NCBI RefSeq assembly: GCF_019774615.1
Contig: NZ_CP081497.1
Coordinates: 1,736,001-1,800,000, forward strand
DNA: 64,000 bases
Direction of reading: 5' to 3'
DNA from: Streptomyces sp. BHT-5-2
Lineage (GTDB): Bacteria > Actinomycetota > Actinomycetes > Streptomycetales > Streptomycetaceae
The position numbers were made by a program, and so were the translations under genes. Under the pieces are notes generated by a model. It had not been told where the DNA came from, did not search any database, and was given only the letters and a program-made list of their open reading frames with translations. Shown piece by piece: positions 1-7,802 of the stretch. The first letter of the stretch is position 1; each line of letters begins with the position of its first letter.

Positions 1-1088
1 TCGCCAACCCGCCCGGCGCGGGCGGTGTCGTCAACCTCCCGGCCGTGGTCGTGGTGGTGCTGGCCGCGGTGCTGCTGGTCCGCGGGGTCCGGGAGAGCGC
101 CCGGGCCACCGCCGCGATGGCGCTGCTCAAGCTGGCGGTGCTGGTGCTCTTCTGCGTGATCGGCTTCGGCGCGTTCCGCAGCGGAAACCTCTCCCCGTTC
201 GCCCCGGAGGGCCTGGCCGGGATCACCTCCGGCGCCTCCGTCGCGTTCTTCTCGTACATCGGCTTCGACTCGATCACCACCGCCGGCGAGGAGGCCCGGA
301 ACCCGCGCCGGGACGTCCCCGTCGCGATCATGGTCTGCATCGGGGTGGTCACCGTCCTGTACTGCCTGGTCGCGCTGGCCGCCATCGGTGCGCTCTCGGC
401 CGACCAGGTCGCGGGCCGCCCCGCCGCGCTGTCGCTGATCGTCGACCGGGTCACCCACTCCGGCATCGGCGGCACGGTGATCGCCTTCGGCGCGGTCGTC
501 GCCATCGCCTCCGTCGTCCTGGCCGTGATGTACGGCCAGACCCGCATCCTGATGTCGATGGCGCGGGACGGCCTGGTCCCGGGGGTCTTCGCGCGGATCT
601 CGCCCCGGACCGCCACGCCCGTCGCCAACACCTGGATCGTCGCCGCCGTCTTCGCCGTCCCGGCCGCGGTCGTCCCGCTGGACATGGTGATGAACCTCAG
701 CAGCGTCGGCACCCTTGCCGTCATGGCGGTGGTCAACGTCAGCGTGCTGGTGCTGCGCCGCACCCGGCCCGCCCTGCCGCGCCGCTTCCGCGTCCCGCTC
801 TTCCCGCTCAGCCCCCTGCTCGGCGTCGCCTTCTGCGGCTACCTCGTCTACGGCACCGGCCCGGCCGTCTGGCTCCAGTTCGCCGGCTTCCTCGCCGTCG
901 GCCTGGTGCTCTACGCGGTCTACGGACGCCGGCATTCGCGCCTCGGGGACGGGGACGGGGACAAGGCCGAGATCGCGGCAGGAGTCGGGACCGCCGCCGA
1001 ACCCGCAGTAGTCGCCGACACCACCGATGGCACCGGCCACCACGGCACGGCAGCGTCCTCCGCCGGCACGGCAACCGGGGCTCCCTGA
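1..1088 (+). CDS. APC-family amino acid permease, C-terminal part
   Basis: This is the downstream part of an amino acid/polyamine/organocation permease whose start lies before the window; about 361 residues are visible, reading in the frame that begins at base 3. Hydrophobic membrane segments run through it. The conserved segment FFSYIGFDSITTAGEEARNP and the later cytoplasmic motif GQTRILMSMARDG are typical of the cationic amino acid transporter branch. The C-terminal tail is hydrophilic and Ala/Thr/Gly rich. It closely resembles the complete permease at 36373-37953, so it is probably a paralogue. It precedes an aromatic-acid degradation cluster, but amino-acid import is the safer guess for its role. 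The substrate cannot be read from the sequence. Confidence 0.9.
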   Translation, partial: ANPPGAGGVVNLPAVVVVVLAAVLLVRGVRESARATAAMALLKLAVLVLFCVIGFGAFRSGNLSPFAPEGLAGITSGASVAFFSYIGFDSITTAGEEARNPRRDVPVAIMVCIGVVTVLYCLVALAAIGALSADQVAGRPAALSLIVDRVTHSGIGGTVIAFGAVVAIASVVLAVMYGQTRILMSMARDGLVPGVFARISPRTATPVANTWIVAAVFAVPAAVVPLDMVMNLSSVGTLAVMAVVNVSVLVLRRTRPALPRRFRVPLFPLSPLLGVAFCGYLVYGTGPAVWLQFAGFLAVGLVLYAVYGRRHSRLGDGDGDKAEIAAGVGTAAEPAVVADTTDGTGHHGTAASSAGTATGAP

Positions 1089-1283
1089 CCGTCCGCGCCC
1101 CCGGCCCCCCGGACGACCGCGCCCGACGCGCAGCCCGCCCCCACCCGCCCGAATATCGCGCCCTCATGACGACGGTCACAAACGAGTGATAGCTTCGAAG
1201 GGCATTTCGCGCGTCCCGCACCGCCACCGCATCCGCGGCCACCGCACGCACCAGCCGTCCGGCTGAAGGGGGCAGGCAGACCG

Positions 1284-2111
1284 ATGAGCCCGTTCGCAGG
1301 ATCCGCCCGCAGCACCGGCGCATGGCAGCACATCCGGGTCACCAGAGAGGACGGCGTCGCCACCGTCACGCTCGCCCGCCCCGAGAAGCTCAACGCGCTC
1401 ACCTTCGAGTCCTACGCCGACCTCCGCGACCTGCTCGCCGAACTCTCCCGGGAGCGCTCCGTCCGCGCCCTGGTCCTGGCCGGCGAGGGCCGCGGCTTCT
1501 GCTCCGGCGGTGACGTCGAGGAGATCATCGGTGTCACCCTCGGCATGGACACCGCCCAGCTCCTGGACTTCAACCGGATGACCGGGCAGGTCGTCCGGGC
1601 CATCCGGGAGTGCCCGTTCCCGGTCGTCGCGGCCGTCCACGGCGTGGCCGCCGGCGCCGGCGCGGTGCTCGCCCTGGCCGCCGACTTCCGGGTCGCCGAC
1701 CCCTCCGCCCGCTTCGCCTTCCTCTTCACCCGGGTCGGCCTTTCCGGCGGCGACATGGGTGCGGCCTACCTGCTGCCCCGCGTCATCGGCCTCGGCCACG
1801 CCACCCGGGTGCTGATGCTCGGCGACCCGGTCCGCGCCCCCGAGGCCGAACGACTCGGCCTGATCAGCGAGTTGGCCGAGGAAGGGCGCGCCGACGAGCG
1901 GGCCGCCGCCCTCGCCCGCCGGCTCGCCGACGGCCCGGCCCTGGCCCACGCCCAGACCAAGGCACTGCTCACCGCCGAACTCGACATGCCGCTGGCCGCC
2001 GCCGTCGAACTCGACGCCAACACCCAGGCACTGCTGATGAACAGCGCCGACTACGCCGAGTTCCACGCCGCCTTCACGGCGAAGCGGCCGCCCGAGTGGC
2101 AGGGCAGGTGA
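1284..2111 (+). CDS. Enoyl-CoA hydratase/isomerase family protein
   Basis: A 275-aa crotonase-fold protein. The N-terminal strand TVTLARPEKLNAL, the oxyanion-hole loop GRGFCSGGDV (about residues 71-80) and the second oxyanion segment AVHGVAAGAGAVLALAADFR are visible, so hydration or isomerisation of a CoA thioester is expected. An acidic residue follows in the GLSGGDMGAAYLLPR segment. Its last four bases (GTGA) overlap the start of the bifunctional CoA-monooxygenase gene, indicating translational coupling and a shared pathway. Family members next to aminobenzoyl-CoA monooxygenases act on the CoA-bound ring-opening products of anthranilate-type catabolism. The exact substrate is inferred from context. 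Confidence 0.9.
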   Translation: MSPFAGSARSTGAWQHIRVTREDGVATVTLARPEKLNALTFESYADLRDLLAELSRERSVRALVLAGEGRGFCSGGDVEEIIGVTLGMDTAQLLDFNRMTGQVVRAIRECPFPVVAAVHGVAAGAGAVLALAADFRVADPSARFAFLFTRVGLSGGDMGAAYLLPRVIGLGHATRVLMLGDPVRAPEAERLGLISELAEEGRADERAAALARRLADGPALAHAQTKALLTAELDMPLAAAVELDANTQALLMNSADYAEFHAAFTAKRPPEWQGR

Positions 2112-4453
2112 GCGCGCCCGTGGGCCAGGAGCCGCGGCCCCTGAAGGTCGCCGTCCTCGGCGGCGGCCCCGGCGGGCTCTACGCCGCGGCCCTCCTCAAA
2201 CGCCTCGACCCGGAGCGCGAGATCACCGTCTGGGAGCGCAACGCCCCCGACGACACCTTCGGCTTCGGTGTCGTCCTCTCCGACCAGACCCTCGGCGGCA
2301 TCGAGCACGCCGACCCGGTCGTCTACGGCGCGCTGCAGGCGGAGTTCGTGCGCTGGGACGACATCGACATCGTGCACCGCGGCCGCACCCTCACCTCCGG
2401 CGGCCACGGCTTCGCCGCCCTCGGCCGCCGCCGGCTGCTGGCCGTCCTCCACGACCGCTGCCGCGCGCTGGGCGTCCGGCTGCTCTTCCGCACCGAGGCC
2501 CCGCCGGCCGCCGAACTCGCCCGCGACCACGACCTGGTGATCGCCGCCGACGGCGTGCACAGCACCACCCGCACCGCCCACGCCGACGTCTTCCGCCCGC
2601 GGCTGACCACCCACCGCTGCCGCTACATCTGGCTCTCCGCCGACTTCGCCCTGGACGCCTTCCGCTTCGAGATCGCCGACACCGGCCACGGAATCGCCCA
2701 ACTCCACGCCTACCCCTATGCCCGCCCGTCGCCCGCCCGGCCCGATGGACCCGGCGCCGACGCGGACGCCGGCGCCAGCACCGTCATCGTCGAGATGCGC
2801 GAGGAGGTCTGGCGCGCCAACGGCCTGGACGCCCTCGACGAGACCGCCTCGGCCGCCTGGTGCGCCGGGCTCTTCGCCGGCACCCTGCGCGGCCGCCCGC
2901 TGCGCACCAACAACTCCAGCTGGATCGCCTTCCGCACGGTCGTCAACGAGCGCTGGTCGCACGGCCGGATCGTGCTGCTCGGCGACGCCGCGCACACCGC
3001 CCACTTCTCCATCGGCTCCGGCACCAAACTCGCGGTCGAGGACGCCCTCGCCCTCGCCGCCTGCCTCCGCGAACAGCCCACCGTCCCGGGCGCCCTCACC
3101 GCCTACGAGGCCGAGCGCCGCCCCGTCGTGGCCTCCACCCAGCGCGCCGCCCGCGCCAGCCTCGCATGGTTCGAGGACCTGGCCACCTACACCGGCCAGC
3201 CGCCGCACCAGTTCGCCTTCAACCTGCTCACCCGCAGCCGCCGCGTCACCCACGGCAATCTGCGGCTGCGCGATGCGGAGTTCACCGACGCGGTGGCCGC
3301 CGAGGCCCGCGTCCCCGCCGGGACGCCGCCGATGTTCACCCCCTTCCGGCTGCGCGGACTGACCCTGCGCAACCGGGTCGTGGTCTCCCCGATGGACATG
3401 TACTCCGCCGTCGACGGCACCCCCGGCGACTTCCACCTCGTCCACCTCGGCTCGCGCGCGCTCGGCGGCGCCGGCCTGGTGATGACCGAGATGGTCTGCG
3501 TCAGCCCCGAGGGGCGGATCACCCCGGCCTGCAGCGGCCTGTACGCGCCCGAGCACGAACGGGCCTGGCGCCGCGTCGCCGACTTCGTCCACGCCCAGGC
3601 GCCCGGCACCGCCCTCGGCGTCCAGCTCGGCCACTCCGGCCGCAAGGGCTCCACCCGGCGCATGTGGGAGGGCATCGACCAGCCGCTCCCGGACGGCAAC
3701 TGGCCGCTTGTCGCCCCCTCCGCCCTGCCGTACCGCCCGGGCGTCAACCAGACCCCGCAGGCCCTGACGGCCACCGAACTGGCCGCCGTGCGCGAGCAGT
3801 TCGCCGCCTCGGCCGCCTCCGCCGCCCGCGCCGGCTTCGACCTCCTCGAACTCCACTGCGCGCACGGCTATCTGCTCTCCGGCTTCCTCTCCCCGCTCAC
3901 CAACCACCGCACCGACGCCTACGGCGGTTCCCTCGCCGGCCGGCTCCGCTTCCCCCTCGAAGTCTTCGACGCGGTCCGCGAACAATGGCCGGCGGACCGC
4001 CCGATGACCGTCCGGATCTCCGCCACCGACTGGGCGGACGGGGGCACCACCCCCGACGACGCGGTGGCCATCGCGGCCGCCTTCGCCGAGCACGGCGCCG
4101 ACGCCATCGACGTCTCCACCGGCCAGGTCGTGCCCCACGAGCGCCCCGACTTCGGCCGCTCCTACCAGACCCCGTTCGCCGACCGGATCCGCAACACCCT
4201 CGGCATGCCGGTCATCGCCGTCGGCGCCATCTCCTCCTGGGACGACGTCAACTCCCTGATCCTGGCCGGCCGCGCCGACCTGTGCGCCCTGGCCCGCCCT
4301 CACCTCTACGACCCGCACTGGACCCTGCACGCCGCCGCCGAACAGGGCTACACCGGCCCGGGTGCCTCCTGGCCGCTCCCCTACCAGGCGGGCAGCCGCA
4401 TCCCGCCCACCGGCCGCACCGACGCCCCGAAACCCCGCCTCACCCTGAACTGA
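2108..4453 (+). CDS. Bifunctional aminobenzoyl-CoA/salicylyl-CoA monooxygenase-reductase
   Basis: A 781-aa two-domain flavoenzyme. Residues about 12-400 form an FAD aromatic monooxygenase with the Rossmann motif VAVLGGGPGGLYAA, the DG motif IAADGVHS and the GD motif VLLGDAAHTAHFSIGSGTKL. Residues about 410-775 form an Old Yellow Enzyme-like (beta/alpha)8 FMN domain, with MFTPFRLRGLTLRNRVVVSP, the HCAHGYLLSGFLSPLTNHRTD segment split across the active site, and VIAVGAI near the end. This architecture matches 2-aminobenzoyl-CoA monooxygenase/reductase, which hydroxylates and partly reduces the CoA-activated ring; NCBI-style names for homologues also use salicylyl-CoA 5-hydroxylase. The GTG start at 2108 is chosen because it overlaps the preceding stop by GTGA and places the Rossmann motif near the N terminus; the open frame extends upstream but antiparallel to the real hydratase gene. 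The nearby CoA ligase and PaaX regulator fit the pathway. Confidence 0.9.
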   Translation: MSAPVGQEPRPLKVAVLGGGPGGLYAAALLKRLDPEREITVWERNAPDDTFGFGVVLSDQTLGGIEHADPVVYGALQAEFVRWDDIDIVHRGRTLTSGGHGFAALGRRRLLAVLHDRCRALGVRLLFRTEAPPAAELARDHDLVIAADGVHSTTRTAHADVFRPRLTTHRCRYIWLSADFALDAFRFEIADTGHGIAQLHAYPYARPSPARPDGPGADADAGASTVIVEMREEVWRANGLDALDETASAAWCAGLFAGTLRGRPLRTNNSSWIAFRTVVNERWSHGRIVLLGDAAHTAHFSIGSGTKLAVEDALALAACLREQPTVPGALTAYEAERRPVVASTQRAARASLAWFEDLATYTGQPPHQFAFNLLTRSRRVTHGNLRLRDAEFTDAVAAEARVPAGTPPMFTPFRLRGLTLRNRVVVSPMDMYSAVDGTPGDFHLVHLGSRALGGAGLVMTEMVCVSPEGRITPACSGLYAPEHERAWRRVADFVHAQAPGTALGVQLGHSGRKGSTRRMWEGIDQPLPDGNWPLVAPSALPYRPGVNQTPQALTATELAAVREQFAASAASAARAGFDLLELHCAHGYLLSGFLSPLTNHRTDAYGGSLAGRLRFPLEVFDAVREQWPADRPMTVRISATDWADGGTTPDDAVAIAAAFAEHGADAIDVSTGQVVPHERPDFGRSYQTPFADRIRNTLGMPVIAVGAISSWDDVNSLILAGRADLCALARPHLYDPHWTLHAAAEQGYTGPGASWPLPYQAGSRIPPTGRTDAPKPRLTLN

Positions 4454-4883
4454 CGGACACCGCTGCCCGCGCCCTCCGGATCTCAAGCGCATCTCAAGCG
4501 CATCGCGAGTGGCTCGCAGAAGGGTCGCAGACGGAGCGCAAGGAAGCCGACTGCGTGGTCGGCCGGAGCCGGCAACAGTGGTCAACAGCGGCCGGGGCGG
4601 CGGCCGTCGAGGAGCCCGCGCGCGGCGACGCGGAGCCGGGCCGGGCCCCGTCGGAGGTTCGGCGGCCTCCGCGGCTCCCGCGGTCGGTTTCCGTACGGCG
4701 ATACAGCGCGGCCGGACTGGAGTGAGCAGCCGGCGGACGCGGGCCGTCGAGATGCTCCTGGACGGCGCCCGGGACGCCATGTCGAGCCGATACAGGGGGA
4801 GTTGCGCGGGCGGTACGGGATCCGGACCGGGATACGGGGCGGGGGTGCGGACCGCCCTGAAGCCGTGCGGCTGCGCGAGGTGG
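4454..4883. other. Gap after aromatic operon
   Basis: About 430 bases between the monooxygenase stop and the convergent TetR gene. It holds a perfect tandem pair of the 11-mer atctcaagcgc at 4480-4490 and 4491-4501, followed by a partial third copy. The rest is GC-rich with no credible gene, tRNA or strong hairpin that I could see. Confidence 0.4.
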
Positions 4884-5537
4884 TCAGCCGGCCGGGACCT
4901 GGGCCGGTGCCGGGATCCCGGCGGTCGCGACGCGGTCCGACGTGGCCGGCAGCAGTCCCCACAGTCCGGTGACCGCCTCCGTGTCCCACCACGTCCGGTC
5001 GCTGCCGCCCAGGTGCAGCAGGCCCACCACGACCGACGTCAGCAGCTGGGCGGTGCGGCGGGGTTCGGCGTCCGAGGGGTGCGGGTCGGGGAGGCCGCCG
5101 CCGACACCGACCGGTGCGCCCGTGCCGCAGGTCACCGCCTTGTCGAGGAAGAGCGTGTACCAGCGCTGCTCCAGGGCGTGGATGTCCAGACCGGGCGCGG
5201 TCTCCGGGCGCAGCCGCAGTCCGGCGCGCAGCACCGCGTCCGACTGCACCCGGCCGAACAGCTCGACGGCGAAGTCGCGGACGGCGACGGTCAGCGGCTC
5301 GGGGGAGCGCAGGAAGCCCTCCTCGATGTCGTTGAGGGAGGCCAGGGCGGCGTCCCGTACCGCGAGGGTCAGGTCGTCCTTGGACGTGAAGTGGAAGTAG
5401 AGGGCGCCCTTGCTGAGCCGGGCCCGCCGGCTGATCTCGACCATGCCCGCGGCGGGCACTCCCTTTTCCAGGAAGGTCTCTGCGGCCGAGCGGATGAGCG
5501 CCTGACGGCTCTGGATGGCGCGATGCTGCGTGGGCAC
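4884..5537 (-). CDS. TetR regulator, gamma-butyrolactone-receptor-like
   Basis: A 217-aa DNA-binding repressor. The N-terminal TetR helix-turn-helix is clear, with the recognition segment SKGALYFHFTSKDDLTLAV. The opening PTQHRAIQSRQALIRSAAE and the LRAGLRLRPE segment resemble the ScbR/ArpA group of autoregulator receptors and their ligand-less pseudo-receptor relatives. The GTG at 5537 is preferred because it sits directly before this conserved opening and follows a purine-rich stretch; an upstream ATG at 5669 in the same frame would add 44 residues unlike the family. A perfect 8-bp inverted repeat lies 24 bases upstream (5561-5581) and is the likely operator. No butenolide synthase is nearby, so the ligand and targets are unknown. 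It could instead be a general TetR/AcrR member. Confidence 0.82.
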   Translation of the reverse strand: MPTQHRAIQSRQALIRSAAETFLEKGVPAAGMVEISRRARLSKGALYFHFTSKDDLTLAVRDAALASLNDIEEGFLRSPEPLTVAVRDFAVELFGRVQSDAVLRAGLRLRPETAPGLDIHALEQRWYTLFLDKAVTCGTGAPVGVGGGLPDPHPSDAEPRRTAQLLTSVVVGLLHLGGSDRTWWDTEAVTGLWGLLPATSDRVATAGIPAPAQVPAG

Positions 5538-5560
5538 GGTGTCCGTCCCGTCTCTCGTAC

Positions 5561-5581
5561 GACTGCAACGTCTTTGCAGTC
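5561..5581. promoter_or_regulatory. Perfect inverted repeat, probable TetR operator
   Basis: Arms GACTGCAA (5561-5568) and TTGCAGTC (5574-5581) are perfect reverse complements around the 5-base centre CGTCT. The site lies 24 bases before the GTG of the TetR gene on the minus strand, and its outer edge overlaps a -10-like TAGACT read on the minus strand. This size and position are usual for TetR autorepression. Binding is inferred. Confidence 0.6.
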
Positions 5582-5764
5582 TACAGAGAAAACCAACCAT
5601 GCGGTTCGCTATGGTGAAGGGAAATGGCCGGATCCACCCTGCCCTGTCGGGAAGTGATCGCTCGTTCAACGGACCGGATCCGACCGCCGGGTGGGCGCCT
5701 GGGGCGGATGGGGTCTGGCCTCAAGGGGGCACGTCGTCGAGCGTCAGAGAGGGGCTAAGGCGCA

Positions 5765-5793
5765 TTGACAAACAGCGCAGGCGGTTTTTAAAT
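5765..5793 (+). promoter_or_regulatory. Vegetative-type promoter for the HAD gene
   Basis: TTGACA at 5765-5770 is a perfect -35 hexamer for the principal sigma factor (HrdB type). TTAAAT at 5788-5793 follows with a 17-base spacer. It faces the HAD phosphatase gene and would give an untranslated leader of about 185 bases. The AT-rich run is conspicuous in this GC-rich DNA. Confidence 0.5.
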
Positions 5794-5987
5794 CTCCGAA
5801 GGCGGTAAACGGGACGATCCCTTCCGATGCCGCCGCCCCGACGGTCGCGTACCGCCCTTGGACAGCGGTGCCCCACGGCGAGACCGCCTCTGCCGCCACA
5901 GTCGTCGACCACAGGCCCGCCCGACCAGCTGAGCCCGTCCAGTCACCCGAGCCCCGCACCCATCGGAACCCGGAAAGGTCCCCATCC

Positions 5988-6803
5988 ATGCGCGTATCAA
6001 TGGAAGTCGGCGAACGTCCTGTGAGAGGCGCGCGGAGCGCCGGCGGTGAGGCGCTCAGGGCCGCCGTCTTCGACCTGGACGGCACCCTCGCCAACACCCT
6101 GCCCGCGATCAGCAAACTGCTGATCAAGGTGGCCAAGGAGCAGGGCTGTTCGGTGACCGCGCGGCAGGCGGCCGCTGCCATCGGCAAGCCCCCGGCCGCC
6201 GCGTTCGGACGCCTGCTGGGCCGGCCCGAGGACGACGGCCGGGTGCAGGCCGCGATCTCCCGCTACCGTGAGCTGTTCTCCTACGAGGTCCTGTGCCAGG
6301 GGCCGCAGTTGCTCTATCCCGGAGTGACGGCCGGGCTGTCCGCGCTGCGCGCACACGGCGTCGAACTCGCCGTCGCCACCTCCAAGACCACCCGCGCCGC
6401 CGAGTCCCTGCTCGACGTGATGGGCATCCGCGACCTGGTCGGCCCGGTCATCGGCCAGGACATGGTCCGGCGCGGCAAGCCGCACCCGGAGATGGTGCTG
6501 CGCGCGGCCGGCCGGCTGGGGGTCCCGGCCTGGCAGAGCGCCTACGTCGGGGACACCGTGGGGGACATGCGGATGGCGGTGACCGCGCGCATGGAACCGG
6601 TCGCGGTCACCTACGGCAGCGGCACCTTCGGCGAACTCGCCGCGGTGGCCGGGACGCGGATGTGCAGCTCCTTCAAGGACGTGGTGTCGGTGATCGCCGC
6701 CGCCCGGCCGCGGCCGTCGACGGCCGCCGGGCCGGTCGTCCGGCAGCGCCGGGCCGCCGCCGTCCCGGTGGGCGCGCAGCAGCGGCGGCGCCGCCTGCCG
6801 TAG
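5988..6803 (+). CDS. HAD-superfamily phosphatase (phosphoglycolate phosphatase-like)
   Basis: A 271-aa haloacid dehalogenase-type hydrolase. Motif I is VFDLDGTLANT (nucleophile Asp and the general acid Asp two residues later), motif II is the AVATSKTT strand end, motif III is the Lys of RRGKPHPEM, and motif IV is AYVGDTVGDM. A helical cap lies between motifs I and II, as in phosphoglycolate phosphatases. The start at 5988 follows GGAAAGG with a 9-base gap. The C-terminal 40 residues are Arg/Ala/Pro rich, lack family features and are probably disordered. The gene stands alone between two hairpin or operator regions. The substrate cannot be told from the sequence. Confidence 0.88.
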   Translation: MRVSMEVGERPVRGARSAGGEALRAAVFDLDGTLANTLPAISKLLIKVAKEQGCSVTARQAAAAIGKPPAAAFGRLLGRPEDDGRVQAAISRYRELFSYEVLCQGPQLLYPGVTAGLSALRAHGVELAVATSKTTRAAESLLDVMGIRDLVGPVIGQDMVRRGKPHPEMVLRAAGRLGVPAWQSAYVGDTVGDMRMAVTARMEPVAVTYGSGTFGELAAVAGTRMCSSFKDVVSVIAAARPRPSTAAGPVVRQRRAAAVPVGAQQRRRRLP

Positions 6804-6813
6804 GCACGGGGAG

Positions 6814-6850
6814 GGCCCGCGGCCCAGGGGGAACACCGGGGCCACGGGCC
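6814..6850. terminator. Bidirectional hairpin terminator
   Basis: Arms 6814-6825 and 6839-6850 pair at 11 of 12 positions. The hairpin lies between the convergent HAD gene (ends 6803) and paaX (ends 6926), and can serve both. Confidence 0.55.
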
Positions 6851-6925
6851 GGAGGCGATGGTGCGGGACGTACGAGGACACGGCGGGGCCGCCCGCCCGG
6901 TGGACCAGGCCGGGAGCGGGGCGGG

Positions 6926-7798
6926 TCAGCCGGTGTCCTGGGTGCGGTGCGGCCCGGCCATCGCCTCGTGTGCGTAGCGGGCGCCGGCGTCCCGCAGTCG
7001 GGAGTGCAGCCGGGCGAACACCTCGGCCGCGCGGCCGCCGGGCCAGCCCGCCGGCAGCAGGTGCGGGGGCAGGCCGGGATCGGCGTACGGCAGGCGCCGC
7101 CAGGCGTCCAGGGCGAGCAGATAGTCGTGGTAGGCGGCCTCGGGGGGCAGCGTGCGGCGCCGGGTCCAGCGGGCCAGGACCGGTTCGTGTACGGACAGGA
7201 AGGCGCGGTGTCGGGCGGCCAGCGCGTCCAGGTCCCACCAGCGCGCCACGGCCTGCGCGGTGGGCGTGAAACCGGCGTGGTCGCCCGTGAACAGGTCCAC
7301 ATAGTCGGCCAGTTGCAGCCGTTCCAGGGTGTGCCGGGTCTCCTCGTAGAGGTGCGCGGGGGCGATCCACACTCCGGGGGCCGCGGTGCCGAAGCCCAGC
7401 CGGGCCAGCCGGGAGCGCAGCAGATGGCGCTTGTGCCGCTCCTCCTCGGGGACGGAGAAGACGGCCAGTACCCATCCCTGCGGTGGGCCGGCGGGCCGGC
7501 CGAATATCCTGCGGTCGCCGTCGGCCAGCAGTTGGCGGCCCGCGTCGGAGAGCCCGTACGCCGCGGCGCCGGCGGGGGTGCGCTCCGGGACCAGCAGTCC
7601 GCGGCGCTTGAGCCGGGAGACCGCCGAGCGCACCGACGGCGGATCCACGCCGAGCACGCCGAGCAGCCGGATCAGCGCGGCCACCGGCACCGGGCCGGGC
7701 GGCCGCCCGCCGGAGGTCTCCGCTCCGCCGCGTCCGTAGGCCCCGTACAGGGTGACGATCAGGGACCGCGGGGTGGCCTGGGCATGCTCGTCGTTCAC
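6926..7798 (-). CDS. PaaX-family transcriptional repressor
   Basis: A 290-aa regulator of the PaaX family, which represses phenylacetate or related aromatic-CoA genes and releases DNA when it binds the aromatic acyl-CoA. The N terminus has RSLIVTLYGAYGR followed by a winged helix (DPPSVRSAVSRLKRRGLL, about residues 50-70). The central domain has QGWVLAVFSVPEEER and GVWIAP, and the C-terminal domain carries the Arg-rich AYHDYLLALDAWRRLPYADPGLP segment; these three blocks are diagnostic. It begins 4 bases after the CoA-ligase stop, so the two form an operon and the regulator likely senses that ligase's product. The family call is firm; the effector is inferred. Confidence 0.92.
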   Translation of the reverse strand: MNDEHAQATPRSLIVTLYGAYGRGGAETSGGRPPGPVPVAALIRLLGVLGVDPPSVRSAVSRLKRRGLLVPERTPAGAAAYGLSDAGRQLLADGDRRIFGRPAGPPQGWVLAVFSVPEEERHKRHLLRSRLARLGFGTAAPGVWIAPAHLYEETRHTLERLQLADYVDLFTGDHAGFTPTAQAVARWWDLDALAARHRAFLSVHEPVLARWTRRRTLPPEAAYHDYLLALDAWRRLPYADPGLPPHLLPAGWPGGRAAEVFARLHSRLRDAGARYAHEAMAGPHRTQDTG

Positions 7799-7802
7799 CG
7801 GT

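Noticed and set aside
1610..2107. N-terminal extension of the monooxygenase frame
   Set aside because: It is Arg/Pro-rich and overlaps the hydratase gene in another frame; the GTG at 2108 gives a normal N terminus.
4480..4501. Tandem 11-mer atctcaagcgc after the monooxygenase gene, considered as a CRISPR or operator array
   Set aside because: Only two full copies, adjacent, without spacers; too little for either.
2051..4780. Open frame of about 900 codons antisense to the CoA monooxygenase
   Set aside because: The plus strand encodes clear FAD and FMN domains; the antisense product has no motifs.
5538..5669. 44-residue N-terminal extension of the TetR protein from an ATG at 5669
   Set aside because: It would run through the operator-like repeat, is unlike the family, and has no better ribosome site.
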